In this document: positions 16,371 to 25,189 of the stretch, piece by piece
Numbering within the stretch: the first letter of the stretch is position 1
Layout of the letters: each line of letters begins with the position of its first letter
Assembly (NCBI RefSeq): GCF_028621715.1
Contig: NZ_CP117466.1
Span: 3,050,501 to 3,114,500, forward strand
Length of the DNA stretch: 64,000 bases
Origin: Paracoccus marcusii
Lineage (GTDB): Bacteria > Pseudomonadota > Alphaproteobacteria > Rhodobacterales > Rhodobacteraceae
Direction: 5' to 3'
Notes under the pieces: model-generated
What the model saw: only the letters and a program-made list of their open reading frames with translations
The model's database searches: none
Told to the model about the DNA's origin: nothing
Program-made: the position numbers and the translations under genes

Positions 16371-17499
16371 ACGAACCCTCGCCCAGGGCCGGGGCGGCAT
16401 CTTCTGCTACCGTCGGGCTGCGGGACAGGGTGATGGGCGTGCGCAACCCCGCGATGCCCTCGGGCGACACGACCATGCCCCGCGCCTGCGCCTGCGGGTC
16501 GGACAGCGCCTCGGACACGCGGTTTATCGGACCTGCGGGCACTCCGGCCGCGGTCAGCGCCGCGATCAGGTCGGCGCGGTCGCGCGATGTCATCGCCCGC
16601 GCCAGGGTCGCGCACAGCGCCTCGCGCCCCGCCACCCGCTGCGCATTCGTGGCAAGCGTCGGATCATCCGCCAGAGCGGACAGGTCCAGCGCCAGGCACA
16701 GCGACCGGAACTGACGGTCGTTCCCGCAGGCGACGATCAGATGGCCGTCCCGCGCCGGAAAGACCTGATAGGGCACGATGTTCGGATGGGCATTTCCCAG
16801 CCGCACGGGTTCGACCCCGCCCAGCAGATGGTTCGCCGCCTGATTGGCCAGCACCCCCAGCGCACAATCGAACAGCGCCAGATCGACCTGCTGCCCCCGC
16901 CCCGACCGCGCCCGCTCCGCCAGCGCCGCCTGGATGCCGATGACGCCATAGAGGCCGGTGAAGATGTCGATCCAGGCCACGCCGACCTTCTGCGGATCGC
17001 CTGCAGGATCGCCGGTCAGCTCCATGATGCCGCCCATGCCTTGGATCATGAAGTCGTATCCCGGCTGGCTGGCGCGCGGCCCGGTCTGCCCGAACCCCGT
17101 AACCGACGCATAAACCAAGCCCGGATTGCGCGCCGAGAGCATCGCGTAATCCAGCCCGAACCGCGCCAGGCCACCCGCCTTGAAATTCTCGACCACCACA
17201 TCGGCGCCGTCGATCAGCGCACGCAGACGCTCCACATCGCCCGCATCGTTGAAGTCGCACGTGACGCTGGTCTTGCCGCGGTTCGTGGCGTGGAAATAGG
17301 CGGCGACCGTCTCCACCGTGCCGTCGGCGCGAAGGCGGTCGATGAAGGGCGGACCCCAACGGCGCGTGTCGTCGCCTTCGGGGGCCTCGACCTTGATGAC
17401 CTCGGCGCCCAGATCGGCCAGGGTCTGGCCGATCCAGGGACCGGCCAGGATGCGCGCCAGCTCGACGACGCGCAGACCAGAGAGCGGGCCTTCAGGCAA
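16354..17499 (-). CDS. CaiB/BaiF family CoA-transferase, probable succinyl-CoA:glutarate CoA-transferase
   Basis: The 381-residue class III CoA-transferase begins [20 protein letters not shown] and has [16 protein letters not shown]. It also has the catalytic-aspartate region [18 protein letters not shown], where the Asp forms the acyl anhydride. Its start overlaps the end of the glutaryl-CoA dehydrogenase gene by eight bases. That pairing is the usual bacterial counterpart of the human SUGCT-GCDH step pair, so it probably activates glutarate to glutaryl-CoA using succinyl-CoA. The substrate assignment rests on the partner gene; other dicarboxylates remain possible. Confidence 0.85.
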   Translation of the reverse strand: MPEGPLSGLRVVELARILAGPWIGQTLADLGAEVIKVEAPEGDDTRRWGPPFIDRLRADGTVETVAAYFHATNRGKTSVTCDFNDAGDVERLRALIDGADVVVENFKAGGLARFGLDYAMLSARNPGLVYASVTGFGQTGPRASQPGYDFMIQGMGGIMELTGDPAGDPQKVGVAWIDIFTGLYGVIGIQAALAERARSGRGQQVDLALFDCALGVLANQAANHLLGGVEPVRLGNAHPNIVPYQVFPARDGHLIVACGNDRQFRSLCLALDLSALADDPTLATNAQRVAGREALCATLARAMTSRDRADLIAALTAAGVPAGPINRVSEALSDPQAQARGMVVSPEGIAGLRTPITLSRSPTVAEDAAPALGEGSFSWRR

Positions 17500-18700
17500 A
17501 GGCCTGAAGCCCCGTCTGCGCGCGGCCCAGGATCAGGGCATGGACGTCATGCGTGCCCTCATAGGTGTTCACCGTCTCCAGGTTCTGGGCGTGGCGCATG
17601 ACGTGATATTCGGCCTGGATGCCGTTGCCGCCATGCATGTCCCGCGACAGCCGCGCGATATCCAGCGCCTTGCCGCAATTGTTGCGCTTGATGATCGAGA
17701 TCATCTCGGGCGCAAAGCGGCCCTGATCCATCAGGCGACCGACGCGCAAGGACGCCTGCAGGCCCAGGGCGATCTCGGTCTGCATGTCGGCCAGCTTCTT
17801 CTGGAACAGCTGCGTCGCGGCCAGGGGACGGTTGAACTGCTTGCGGTCCATGCCATAGCGATGCGCGCGGAACCAGCAATCCTCGGCCGCCCCCATCACG
17901 CCCCAGCTGATGCCGTAACGCGCGCGGTTCAGACAGCCGAAGGGACCGGACATGCCGCTGACATTGGGCAGCAGCGCGTCCTCGGACACCTCCACGTTCT
18001 CCATGACGATCTCGCCGGTGATGGATGCGCGCAAGCTCAGCTTGCCGCCGATCTTGGGCGCGCTGAGCCCCTTCATGCCCTTCTCCAGGACAAAGCCGCG
18101 GATCTTGCCGCCATGCGCCTCGGACTTGGCCCAGACCACGAAGACATCCGCGATCGGGCTGTTCGAGATCCACATCTTGGCCCCGTTCAGCACATAGCCG
18201 CCCTCGGTCTTGGTCGCGCGGGTCTTCATGCAGGCGGGGTCGGAGCCTGCATCCGGTTCGGTCAGGCCGAAGCAGCCGATCCAATCGCCCGATGCCAGCT
18301 TGGGCAGATATTTCATCCGCTGCTCCTCGGACCCATAGGCATGGATCGGGAACATCACCAGGCTCGACTGCACCGACATCATCGACCGGTAACCGCTGTC
18401 GATCCGCTCGACCTCGCGCGCGACCAGGCCGTAGGCGACGTAGCCCGCGCCGACCCCGCCATATTCCTCGGGGATGGTCACGCCCAGAAGGCCGCTGGCC
18501 CCCATCTCGCGAAAGATCTCGGGGTCGGTCTGTTCGTTCAGATAGGCGTCGGTGACGCGCGGAGCCAGCTTGTCGGCGGCGAAGGAGGCGGCGGTGTCGC
18601 GGATCATCCGTTCATCCTCCTCCAGCTGGTCGTCCAGCAGGAAGGGGTCCTCCCAGGCAAAAGCCGTGCCCTTATGATCGACGGTTGTCTTGTCCAGCAT
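17492..18700 (-). CDS. gcdH: Glutaryl-CoA dehydrogenase
   Basis: The 402-residue flavoprotein converts glutaryl-CoA to crotonyl-CoA plus CO2, passing electrons to ETF, in lysine/tryptophan/glutarate breakdown. It shows the acyl-CoA dehydrogenase FAD-binding block [16 protein letters not shown] and the stretch [18 protein letters not shown]. Near the C-terminus is [20 protein letters not shown], where the catalytic glutamate (about residue 381) lies in the GcdH-specific YEGTHD context. The start [14 protein letters not shown] is typical. It is the first gene of a two-gene operon with the CoA-transferase and is divergent from a LysR regulator, as gcdH/gcdR often are. Confidence 0.93.
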   Translation of the reverse strand: MLDKTTVDHKGTAFAWEDPFLLDDQLEEDERMIRDTAASFAADKLAPRVTDAYLNEQTDPEIFREMGASGLLGVTIPEEYGGVGAGYVAYGLVAREVERIDSGYRSMMSVQSSLVMFPIHAYGSEEQRMKYLPKLASGDWIGCFGLTEPDAGSDPACMKTRATKTEGGYVLNGAKMWISNSPIADVFVVWAKSEAHGGKIRGFVLEKGMKGLSAPKIGGKLSLRASITGEIVMENVEVSEDALLPNVSGMSGPFGCLNRARYGISWGVMGAAEDCWFRAHRYGMDRKQFNRPLAATQLFQKKLADMQTEIALGLQASLRVGRLMDQGRFAPEMISIIKRNNCGKALDIARLSRDMHGGNGIQAEYHVMRHAQNLETVNTYEGTHDVHALILGRAQTGLQAFA

Positions 18701-18785
18701 GGCGATGGGTCCTGCATGTGATGACTGTTGGACACAGGGTAACCCGGCAAGCGTCGCATGAAAAACGCTATTTCCTCATGCGTTC

Positions 18786-19697
18786 ATGCATTCTATGAAT
18801 GATCCCATGCGCCAACGCCGGTTCCTGCCCAGCCTGTCCCAACTAATCGCCTTCGAGGCGGTGATGCGCCACGGGTCCGTCACAGCCGCCGCGGACGAGC
18901 TGCACCTGACGCAAAGCACCGTCAGCCGGCTGGTCGCGTCACTGGAACGGCAGCTGGGCAAACCCCTGTTCACCCGCGACCGCAAGCGCCTGACCCCCAC
19001 CCCCGAGGCCGTGACCTATGCCGCGTCCGTCACCCAGGGGCTGGACGTGATCCAGCGGGCCAGCATGGGGCTGATCGCCAATCCGGGCGGGGGGGTGCTG
19101 TCGCTGTCGGTGCTGCCGACCTTTGCCACGCGCTGGCTGGCGCCGCGGATCGGACAGTTCCTGTCGGACAATCCCGGCATCTCGATCAACCTGTCGACCA
19201 AGATCCAGCGTTTCAGCTTTGCCAGCGAAGCCTTTGACGCGGTGATCTTCTTCGGCCAACCCGATTGGCCCGACGCGCATCACCTGCGGCTGTTCGACGA
19301 ACGCCTGACGGCCTGCGCCTCGCCGCAGATGCTGGCGCATCATCCGGTGGCGCATCCCTCGGACATGGCGGGCCTGCCCCTGCTGCAGCTGGAGACGCGG
19401 CCTTCGGGCTGGTCCGCATGGTTCGCGGCCCAGGGCGGCACGCCGCCGGCTGTGTCGGGCATGGTGATGGACCAGTTCTCGATGATGATCCAGGCGGCGA
19501 TCGCGGGGCTTGGCGTGGCGCTGCTGCCCAGCTATCTGGCCCAGCCCGAGATCGACGAGGGCCGCCTGCAGCCGATCCTGCGCGCGGGCGTTCCCGGCGA
19601 GGGCGCCTATTGGTTGGCATGGCCCGACCGCCGTCAGGGTGACCCGGCCTTTGCCCGGTTTCGCACCTGGATCGCGGATCAGGTCACGGCGGGGTAA
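18786..19697 (+). CDS. LysR family regulator, probable regulator of glutarate catabolism (GcdR-like)
   Basis: The 303-residue protein has an N-terminal winged helix (QLIAFEAVMRHGSVTAAADE, then QSTVSRLVASLERQLG) and a periplasmic-binding-like effector domain with LPTFATRWLAPRI near residue 111. That last motif is typical of the GcvA-like group. It is divergent from gcdH, so it probably activates that operon in response to glutarate or glutaryl-CoA. Three in-frame ATGs lie within the first eight codons (18786, 18795, 18807) and none has a clear ribosome-binding site, so the exact start is open. Its 3' end overlaps the convergent RidA-family gene by 14 bases. Confidence 0.9.
   Translation: MHSMNDPMRQRRFLPSLSQLIAFEAVMRHGSVTAAADELHLTQSTVSRLVASLERQLGKPLFTRDRKRLTPTPEAVTYAASVTQGLDVIQRASMGLIANPGGGVLSLSVLPTFATRWLAPRIGQFLSDNPGISINLSTKIQRFSFASEAFDAVIFFGQPDWPDAHHLRLFDERLTACASPQMLAHHPVAHPSDMAGLPLLQLETRPSGWSAWFAAQGGTPPAVSGMVMDQFSMMIQAAIAGLGVALLPSYLAQPEIDEGRLQPILRAGVPGEGAYWLAWPDRRQGDPAFARFRTWIADQVTAG
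18789..18801. promoter_or_regulatory. Inverted repeat CATTC-N3-GAATG at the LysR start
   Basis: A perfect five-base inverted repeat overlaps the candidate start codons of the LysR gene in the gcdH intergenic region. LysR proteins commonly repress their own gene from such sites. If it is an operator, translation more likely starts at the third ATG (18807). The repeat is short, so chance occurrence is possible. Confidence 0.3.
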
Positions 19698-20154
19698 GCT
19701 CGACGATCGCCTCGACCTCGACCAGCGCATTGGCGGGCAGCGAGGCCACGTTGACCGCGGTGCGGGCATGGCGTCCCGCATCGCCCCACAGGTCGATGAA
19801 CAGCTGCGACGCACCATTCACGACCGCCGGTCCATCGCCATAGCCCGGCGGCGCGGCGACGAACCCGCCCAGCCGGATCACCTGCGACACCCGTGACAAC
19901 GAGCCAGCCACCGCGCGGATCGAGAACAGCAGGTTCAGCGCGCACATCCGCGCCGCCGCCTGCCCGTCCGCCATATCAAAGCCGGGACCGATGGGGCCGA
20001 AATACTGCGGCACCCCCTCCCATTCGCAGATCTGGCCCGACAGGAACAGCAGGTTGCCGCTGACCTTGCCGGGCAGAAACAGCGCCCGCGACGGGGCGGA
20101 TGGCGGCAGCGCGTGGCCCAGGTCGGCCAGGCGCGTCTCTATGGGACAGGTCAT
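19684..20154 (-). CDS. RidA/YjgF family protein
   Basis: The 156-residue protein belongs to the RidA family, whose classic members hydrolyse reactive enamine/imine intermediates such as those from amino acid dehydratases. Visible features are GNLLFLSGQICEWEG near the N-terminus and the late LPANALVEVEAIVELTPP. In between is the stretch AVNVASLPANAL, where archetypal RidA has its substrate-binding arginine; here an R lies just upstream in HARTAVNVASLP. The ATG overlaps the amidase stop (ATGA), so it is the last gene of the amidase/ABC transporter operon. Co-location implies that this pathway produces an imine or a carbamate-like intermediate, which is inference. Confidence 0.85.
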   Translation of the reverse strand: MTCPIETRLADLGHALPPSAPSRALFLPGKVSGNLLFLSGQICEWEGVPQYFGPIGPGFDMADGQAAARMCALNLLFSIRAVAGSLSRVSQVIRLGGFVAAPPGYGDGPAVVNGASQLFIDLWGDAGRHARTAVNVASLPANALVEVEAIVELTPP

Positions 20155-21320
20155 GCGGCCTCCTGCGGTTGGCGGGACAGTTGGCAGGCCAGCGCGATCA
20201 GCGACAGGTCGGACCCGCGCGGCCCTATCAGCGACAGGCCGAACGGCGCACCGTCGACGGTTCCGGCGGGAAACACGACCTGCGGCAGCCGCGCCATGCC
20301 AGCCACGCACAGCAACCGCTGCGCATCGTGACGAAAGCCGTCGAACACCGCTTGGGGCGCGTCCAGGCGGAACGGCGCGTCATGCACGACCGGGGCCAGC
20401 AGGACGCCATTCGCGCCCAGCAGGGCGTCCATGTGCCGCGCGAACGCCTCGCGCGCGCCGCGACCCTGGGCGATCTGGTCGGGGGTCAGCGCGTCGGCCG
20501 CGTCGGCGCGCCTGTCGATGCCGCGCACCAGCGGCATGCGCGAGGCCCGGATGAAGGGCAGGATCGTTTCCTTGGCATCCGCCATGACCGCGGTCAGGAA
20601 CGTCGCATAGGCCGCATCCACCCTGTCGGGATAGACACTCACCCCGCGCGCAGGCAGATGTCCGAACCCGTCCTGCCACACCGCGCTCGCCTCTGGCCCC
20701 AGCAGGGCCAGCATGTCGGTGGGCACCATCAGGTCCGGCGCGGTCACGGGGGCTGCATCCGCGACCAGCACGGCGGCGGCACGGGCCAGCACCGTCCCGT
20801 CGCGCGCGAACAGCCCGCAGGCGTCGAAGCTGGGCGCCAGCGCCATCGCGCCCGCCATCGGGATCAGGCCGTGGGTCGGCCGCCACCCCCATGTCCCGCA
20901 AAAGCTGGCCGGTGCGCGGACCGAGCCGCCGGTATCCGACCCGATGGCGATGTCGGCCAGCCCGCCCGCCACCGCGACCGCCGACCCCGACGACGACCCG
21001 CCGGGAATGCGATCCGGGGCGGCCGGGTTCACGGGCGTGCCGAAATGGGCATTCATGCCGTACATGGACCACGCCAGTTCGTCCGTGTGGACCTTGCCCA
21101 CAAAGTGGGCTCCGGCGTCCAGCAGGCGCTGGACGCAGGGGGCGGTGTCCGCGTGGACCGGGCTTTCCGCCAGATACAGCGGACACCCCGCCCCGGTGCG
21201 GTATCCGGCGACATGATAGATGTCCTTGACCGCAAGGGTCAGGCCCGACAGCGGGCCCTGGTCCGCATGGGGAACCGGGACGGGCGGATAGGGCAGAAAG
21301 GCGTGCCAGGGGTCGGTCAT
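20151..21320 (-). CDS. Amidase signature family hydrolase
   Basis: The 389-residue protein has the Ser-cisSer-Lys triad of the amidase signature family. Lys is K32 (LAVKDIYHVAGY), the cis-serine lies in IPGGSSSGSAVAVAGG (near residue 109), and the nucleophile is S133 in IGSDTGGSVRAPASF. It is at the short end for the family and lacks the extra C-terminal domain of GatA or allophanate hydrolase. It probably splits a small amide imported by the adjacent ABC transporter; no signal peptide is seen, so it acts in the cytoplasm. It overlaps the RidA gene and is three bases from the preceding ATPase gene. The substrate is unknown. Confidence 0.9.
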   Translation of the reverse strand: MTDPWHAFLPYPPVPVPHADQGPLSGLTLAVKDIYHVAGYRTGAGCPLYLAESPVHADTAPCVQRLLDAGAHFVGKVHTDELAWSMYGMNAHFGTPVNPAAPDRIPGGSSSGSAVAVAGGLADIAIGSDTGGSVRAPASFCGTWGWRPTHGLIPMAGAMALAPSFDACGLFARDGTVLARAAAVLVADAAPVTAPDLMVPTDMLALLGPEASAVWQDGFGHLPARGVSVYPDRVDAAYATFLTAVMADAKETILPFIRASRMPLVRGIDRRADAADALTPDQIAQGRGAREAFARHMDALLGANGVLLAPVVHDAPFRLDAPQAVFDGFRHDAQRLLCVAGMARLPQVVFPAGTVDGAPFGLSLIGPRGSDLSLIALACQLSRQPQEAA

Positions 21321-21323
21321 GAT

Positions 21324-22301
21324 CTACTCTGCGGCAAGGGTTTCGCCTGCGCGCAGGCAGGCCACGCGGCGGCGGGGGCCGGGCGTCAGGACGGGCGGCA
21401 ACGCCTGTCGGCAGGCCGGCAGCGCCATCGGACAGCGGGGCGCAAAGGAACAGCTGTCCGGCCGCACCTCCAGCGACGGAGGGGCGCCGGGGATCGCGTC
21501 CAGCCGCGCGCCACGCGCCACGTCATGCAGGTTCGCGGCCAGCAGCCCCTGGGTATAGGGGTGGCGCGGGTTGCGGATGACGTCGCGCGTGGTGCCTTCC
21601 TCGACGATCTGGCCGGCATACATGACCGCGATACGTTCCGAGACCTCGACCGCCACGCCGATGTCGTGGGTGACGAAGATCACCCCCATGCCGAATTCGC
21701 GCTGCAGTTCGCGCAGCAGCAGCAGGATCTGGATCTGCACCGTCGCGTCCAGCGCGGTCGTCGGCTCGTCCGCCAGCAGCAGGCGCGGACGGCAGGCCAG
21801 CGCCAGCGCGATCATCACCCGCTGCCGCATGCCGCCCGACAGCTCGTGCGGATAATTGGCCAGCCGCCGTTTCGGCGACGGGATGCGCACGCGGTGCAGC
21901 ATGTCCAGTGCCACGTCCATCGCGTTCTCCCGGGACAGGCCCTTGTGGCGCATCACCGTCTCGGCGATCTGCTGGCCCACGGTATAGACCGGGTCCAGCG
22001 CCAGGCCGGGGTCCTGGAACACCATCGACACGTCGCCCCCGCGATAGGACCGCAACGCCCGCCCCGACAGGGTCATGATGTCGGTCCCGTCAAAGCGGAT
22101 GTCGCCCGACAGGTCGGTGCGTTTCTCGGGCAGCAGGCGCAGCAGGGTCTTCAGCGTGACGCTCTTGCCCGACCCGCTCTCGCCCAGCAGGGCCAAGGTT
22201 TCGCCCGGCATCAGGGTCAGGGACAGGTCGTTGATGGCATGGACCGTGCGCCCGCCCTTGAAACGAACGTCCAGATTGTCGATCTGCAACAGCGGCGTCA
22301 T
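21324..22301 (-). CDS. Oligopeptide/dipeptide ABC transporter ATP-binding protein (DppD/OppD-like)
   Basis: The 325-residue ATPase has Walker [16 protein letters not shown]-loop [12 protein letters not shown], signature [15 protein letters not shown], Walker [14 protein letters not shown] and switch His in [14 protein letters not shown]. The C-terminal extension with [17 protein letters not shown] is the oligopeptide-transporter ATPase tail; its cysteines bind an iron-sulfur cluster in some members. I chose [12 protein letters not shown], whose ATG overlaps the DppF stop by four bases. Together with the other ATPase it powers the importer. Confidence 0.93.
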   Translation of the reverse strand: MTPLLQIDNLDVRFKGGRTVHAINDLSLTLMPGETLALLGESGSGKSVTLKTLLRLLPEKRTDLSGDIRFDGTDIMTLSGRALRSYRGGDVSMVFQDPGLALDPVYTVGQQIAETVMRHKGLSRENAMDVALDMLHRVRIPSPKRRLANYPHELSGGMRQRVMIALALACRPRLLLADEPTTALDATVQIQILLLLRELQREFGMGVIFVTHDIGVAVEVSERIAVMYAGQIVEEGTTRDVIRNPRHPYTQGLLAANLHDVARGARLDAIPGAPPSLEVRPDSCSFAPRCPMALPACRQALPPVLTPGPRRRVACLRAGETLAAE

Positions 22302-23311
22302 GCGGGCACCCCCTGTCCGGCGCGCGGATGGCCGGATGCCGGGTCGTGCAGGTGGCAGGCGACCCAATGCGGCGACCCGGCGACCATCGGCCCCAGGGCG
22401 GGGTGACGGGTCTTGCAGATGTCGGCCGCAAAGGCGCAGCGGGTGTGGAACCGGCAGCCCGGCGGCGGGTCGATGGGGTTCGGCGGATCGCCGGTCAGCG
22501 GCGGCTTCTGCGTGCGGTTGTCCGGGTCCATCGACGGCATCGCGGAAAACAGCGACCGGGTATAGGGATGCGCCTGTTCGGCCCAGATCATGTCGACCGG
22601 GGCCAGTTCCACGACCTCGCCCAGATACATGACCAGGATGCGGTCCGAGATGTAGCGCACCACGTTCAGGTCATGGCTGATGAAGATATAGGTCAGCCCG
22701 AATTCCGCGCGCAGGTCGGACAGCAGGTTCAGCACCTGCGCCTCGACCGATTTGTCCAGCGCGCTGACGGCCTCGTCCAGGACCACGACCTTGGGCGACA
22801 TGACCAGGGCGCGGGCGATGTTGATGCGCTGGCGCTGCCCGCCCGACAGTTCGTGCGGATAGCGGCCCGCAAAGCGGTCGGGATCCAGCCCGACCCGCGC
22901 CATCAGGCGGCGCGCCCGGCCCGCCGGATCGTCCAGGCCCTGCACGCGCGCGCCGAACGCGATGCTGTCCAGGATGGTCATGCGCGGGTTCAGCGAGGCA
23001 TAGCTGTCCTGGAACACCATCTGGATGTCGCGGCGCAGCGCGCGCAGGCTGATGTCGCGGCCAAGGGACTTGCCGCCCAGGTCGATGTCGCCCTCGTCGC
23101 GGTCCACCAGGCCGATCAGCAGTTTCGCCGTGGTGGACTTTCCGCAGCCGGATTCGCCGACGATGCCCAGGGTTTCCCCCGCGCGGACGTCGAAGCTGAC
23201 GCCGTCCACGGCCTGGACCATGGCCTGGGTGCGGCCAAGGATGCCGCCCTTGATGGGAAAATGCTTCTTCAAGTCGCGGACGCTCAGCAGTGGTTTGTCA
23301 GTCGCGGACAT
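22298..23311 (-). CDS. Oligopeptide/dipeptide ABC transporter ATP-binding protein (DppF/OppF-like)
   Basis: The 337-residue second ATPase shows Walker A GESGCGKSTTAKLLIGL, signature HELSGGQRQRINIARALV, Walker B KVVVLDEAVSALD and switch His FISHDLNVVRYI. The C-terminal tail has PPGCRFHTRCAFAADICK. Its start overlaps the end of the DppC gene by 14 bases and its end overlaps the DppD start, so the transporter genes read as one operon B-C-F-D. The beginning LLSVRDLKKHFPIKGGILGR is typical of OppF-like ATPases. Confidence 0.93.
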   Translation of the reverse strand: MSATDKPLLSVRDLKKHFPIKGGILGRTQAMVQAVDGVSFDVRAGETLGIVGESGCGKSTTAKLLIGLVDRDEGDIDLGGKSLGRDISLRALRRDIQMVFQDSYASLNPRMTILDSIAFGARVQGLDDPAGRARRLMARVGLDPDRFAGRYPHELSGGQRQRINIARALVMSPKVVVLDEAVSALDKSVEAQVLNLLSDLRAEFGLTYIFISHDLNVVRYISDRILVMYLGEVVELAPVDMIWAEQAHPYTRSLFSAMPSMDPDNRTQKPPLTGDPPNPIDPPPGCRFHTRCAFAADICKTRHPALGPMVAGSPHWVACHLHDPASGHPRAGQGVPA

Positions 23312-24179
23312 TCATCGCACTCCTCAGACCGTCGCTGAGCAGATTGAGGCACAGCGAGGTGGCAAAGATCATCACCCCCGGCAACGCAGCCAGCCACGGG
23401 TTCACATAGATGGCCGACCGCAGCGTGTTCAGCATCAGCCCCCATTCCGGTTCGGGCGGGCGCACGCCGATGCCCAGAAACGACAGCCCCGCCGCCAGGA
23501 TCATGCAGACGGACGTCAACGAGGTCGCATAGACGAAGATCGGCGAGAGCACGTTGCCGATCACATGCACCCGGACCACCGTCAGCGCATTCGCCCCCGA
23601 CGCCCGCGCCGCGTCGATGTAATCGAGGCTGCGCACGCCCGATGTCACCGCCTCGGCCACCCGCGTCACCGGCGGGATGAACACGATGGTCAGCGACACC
23701 AGGCTGTTCAGCACCCCCGCCCCCAAGGCGCCCGAGATGGCGATGGCCAGCAGGACCGACGGAAAGGCAAAGAACACGTCCACGACCCGCATGATGATCG
23801 TGTTGGTGATGCCGCCGACATAGCCCGCGATGATCCCCAACGTGCCGCCGATGAAGAAGGCCAGCACCACCGGCATCAGCCCGATGAACAGCGTCAGCCG
23901 CCCGCCATGGATCAGCCGGGACAGCATGTCGCGGCCCTGCTCGTCCGTGCCCAGCAGGTGGCCGGGCGTGCCGGGGGCGGCCAGGCGGTTGATCATGCTG
24001 CCCTGATAGGGGTCGGCCAGGCCCAGCCAGGGCGCGAAGACCGCCGACAGGACCAGCAGCGCCAGCACGGCCGCGCAGATCATCGACACCGGGTCGTGCC
24101 GCAGCCGCGCCAGCACGCCCGACCAGTAGCCGCGCTGCGCGGGCGGGACGGCGGGGATGGTTGTGGTCACCTGAACCAT
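23298..24179 (-). CDS. Peptide-type ABC transporter permease (DppC-like)
   Basis: The 293-residue inner-membrane permease has an N-terminal membrane segment (MICAAVLALLVLSAVFAPWLG) and five further segments. The ATPase-contact loop is EAVTSGVRSLDYIDAARASGANA, the EAA motif with conserved G. LLGTDEQGRDMLSRLIHGGRL is a strong DppC/OppC mark. It partners the DppB gene that ends four bases before its ATG. Substrate specificity lies with the binding protein. Confidence 0.93.
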   Translation of the reverse strand: MVQVTTTIPAVPPAQRGYWSGVLARLRHDPVSMICAAVLALLVLSAVFAPWLGLADPYQGSMINRLAAPGTPGHLLGTDEQGRDMLSRLIHGGRLTLFIGLMPVVLAFFIGGTLGIIAGYVGGITNTIIMRVVDVFFAFPSVLLAIAISGALGAGVLNSLVSLTIVFIPPVTRVAEAVTSGVRSLDYIDAARASGANALTVVRVHVIGNVLSPIFVYATSLTSVCMILAAGLSFLGIGVRPPEPEWGLMLNTLRSAIYVNPWLAALPGVMIFATSLCLNLLSDGLRSAMNVRD

Positions 24180-24183
24180 GCGC

Positions 24184-25137
24184 TCAGCTCCTTTTCACGC
24201 GGGGGTCGATGGCGGCCTGGGCCACATCGACGATCAGGTTCATGCCGACGAAGAACATGGCCAGCACCAGGATCGTCCCCTGGAGCAGCGGCAGGTCGCG
24301 CTGAAAGATCGCGTTGGACAGCAGGAACCCCGATCCGGGCCAGTTGAACACCGTCTCGATCAGGATCGACCCGCCCAGCAGGTATCCCAGCTGCAACCCC
24401 ATCACCGACAGCGCAGTGGCGGCGGCGTTGCGGGCCACGTGGCGCAGCACGTCACCGCGGCTGAGACCCTTGGCGTAAAGCGCCGTCACGAAATCCATGG
24501 ACAGGATGTCGCCCGCCAGCGCCCGGACGGTGCGTGCGACGATGCCGATGGGCACCACCGCCAGCGTCACCGCAGGCAGGACCAGGTGGCGCATATGCGC
24601 CCAGTCCCATTGCCAGTCCTGCGACCCGCCCGGCCCCGCGCCCATCGACGGCAGCCAGCCCAGATTGACCGAAAAGATGATGACCAGCACGATGCCCAGC
24701 CAATAGTTCGGCACCGACACCCCGGTGATCGAAAGCGCCGTCACCGCCCGGTCAAGCGCCGTGTCGCGGAAATAGCCCGCCAGGAACCCCAGGAAGATGC
24801 CGATCGGAAAGGCGATCACCGCCGCCGCCGCCGCCAGCAGCAGCGAATTGCCGACCGCGCCGAAGACTTCGGCCGCGACGGGGCGGCCCGACGCGATTGA
24901 GCGGCCCATCTCTCCCTGCAGCAGGTTGCCGACCCAGATCAGGTATTGCACCGGCACCGGCTTGTCCAAGCCGTATGCCGCGCGCATCGCGGCCTGCTGT
25001 TCGGCGGTGGCATCGACCGGCATGATGGCCGTCAGCGGGTCGCCCGGCGCGATCTGTACCAGCGCAAAGCAGACGACCGACACCCCGAAGGCCACCGGCA
25101 GCACCAGGATCAGGCGTCGAAGGAAATAGCTGAGCAC
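24184..25137 (-). CDS. Peptide-type ABC transporter permease (DppB-like)
   Basis: The 317-residue permease starts MLSYFLRRLILVLPVAFGVS, a near-universal DppB opening, followed by FALVQIAPGDPLTAIMP. It contains six predicted membrane segments and the EAA loop, in the block VRALAGDILSMDFVTALYAKG. It forms the membrane pore with DppC. The gene is 52 bases downstream of the binding-protein gene and begins the permease/ATPase block. Confidence 0.93.
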   Translation of the reverse strand: MLSYFLRRLILVLPVAFGVSVVCFALVQIAPGDPLTAIMPVDATAEQQAAMRAAYGLDKPVPVQYLIWVGNLLQGEMGRSIASGRPVAAEVFGAVGNSLLLAAAAAVIAFPIGIFLGFLAGYFRDTALDRAVTALSITGVSVPNYWLGIVLVIIFSVNLGWLPSMGAGPGGSQDWQWDWAHMRHLVLPAVTLAVVPIGIVARTVRALAGDILSMDFVTALYAKGLSRGDVLRHVARNAAATALSVMGLQLGYLLGGSILIETVFNWPGSGFLLSNAIFQRDLPLLQGTILVLAMFFVGMNLIVDVAQAAIDPRVKRS

Positions 25138-25189
25138 GTCATGTGTCCCTGGCTGGGCCGCACCCGCAACGGGCGCGGCCGGTTGCGGG

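Noticed and set aside
20100..22406. A 768-codon open frame opposite the amidase and ATPase genes
   Set aside because: It is antisense to clear family proteins and shows only reverse-frame composition.
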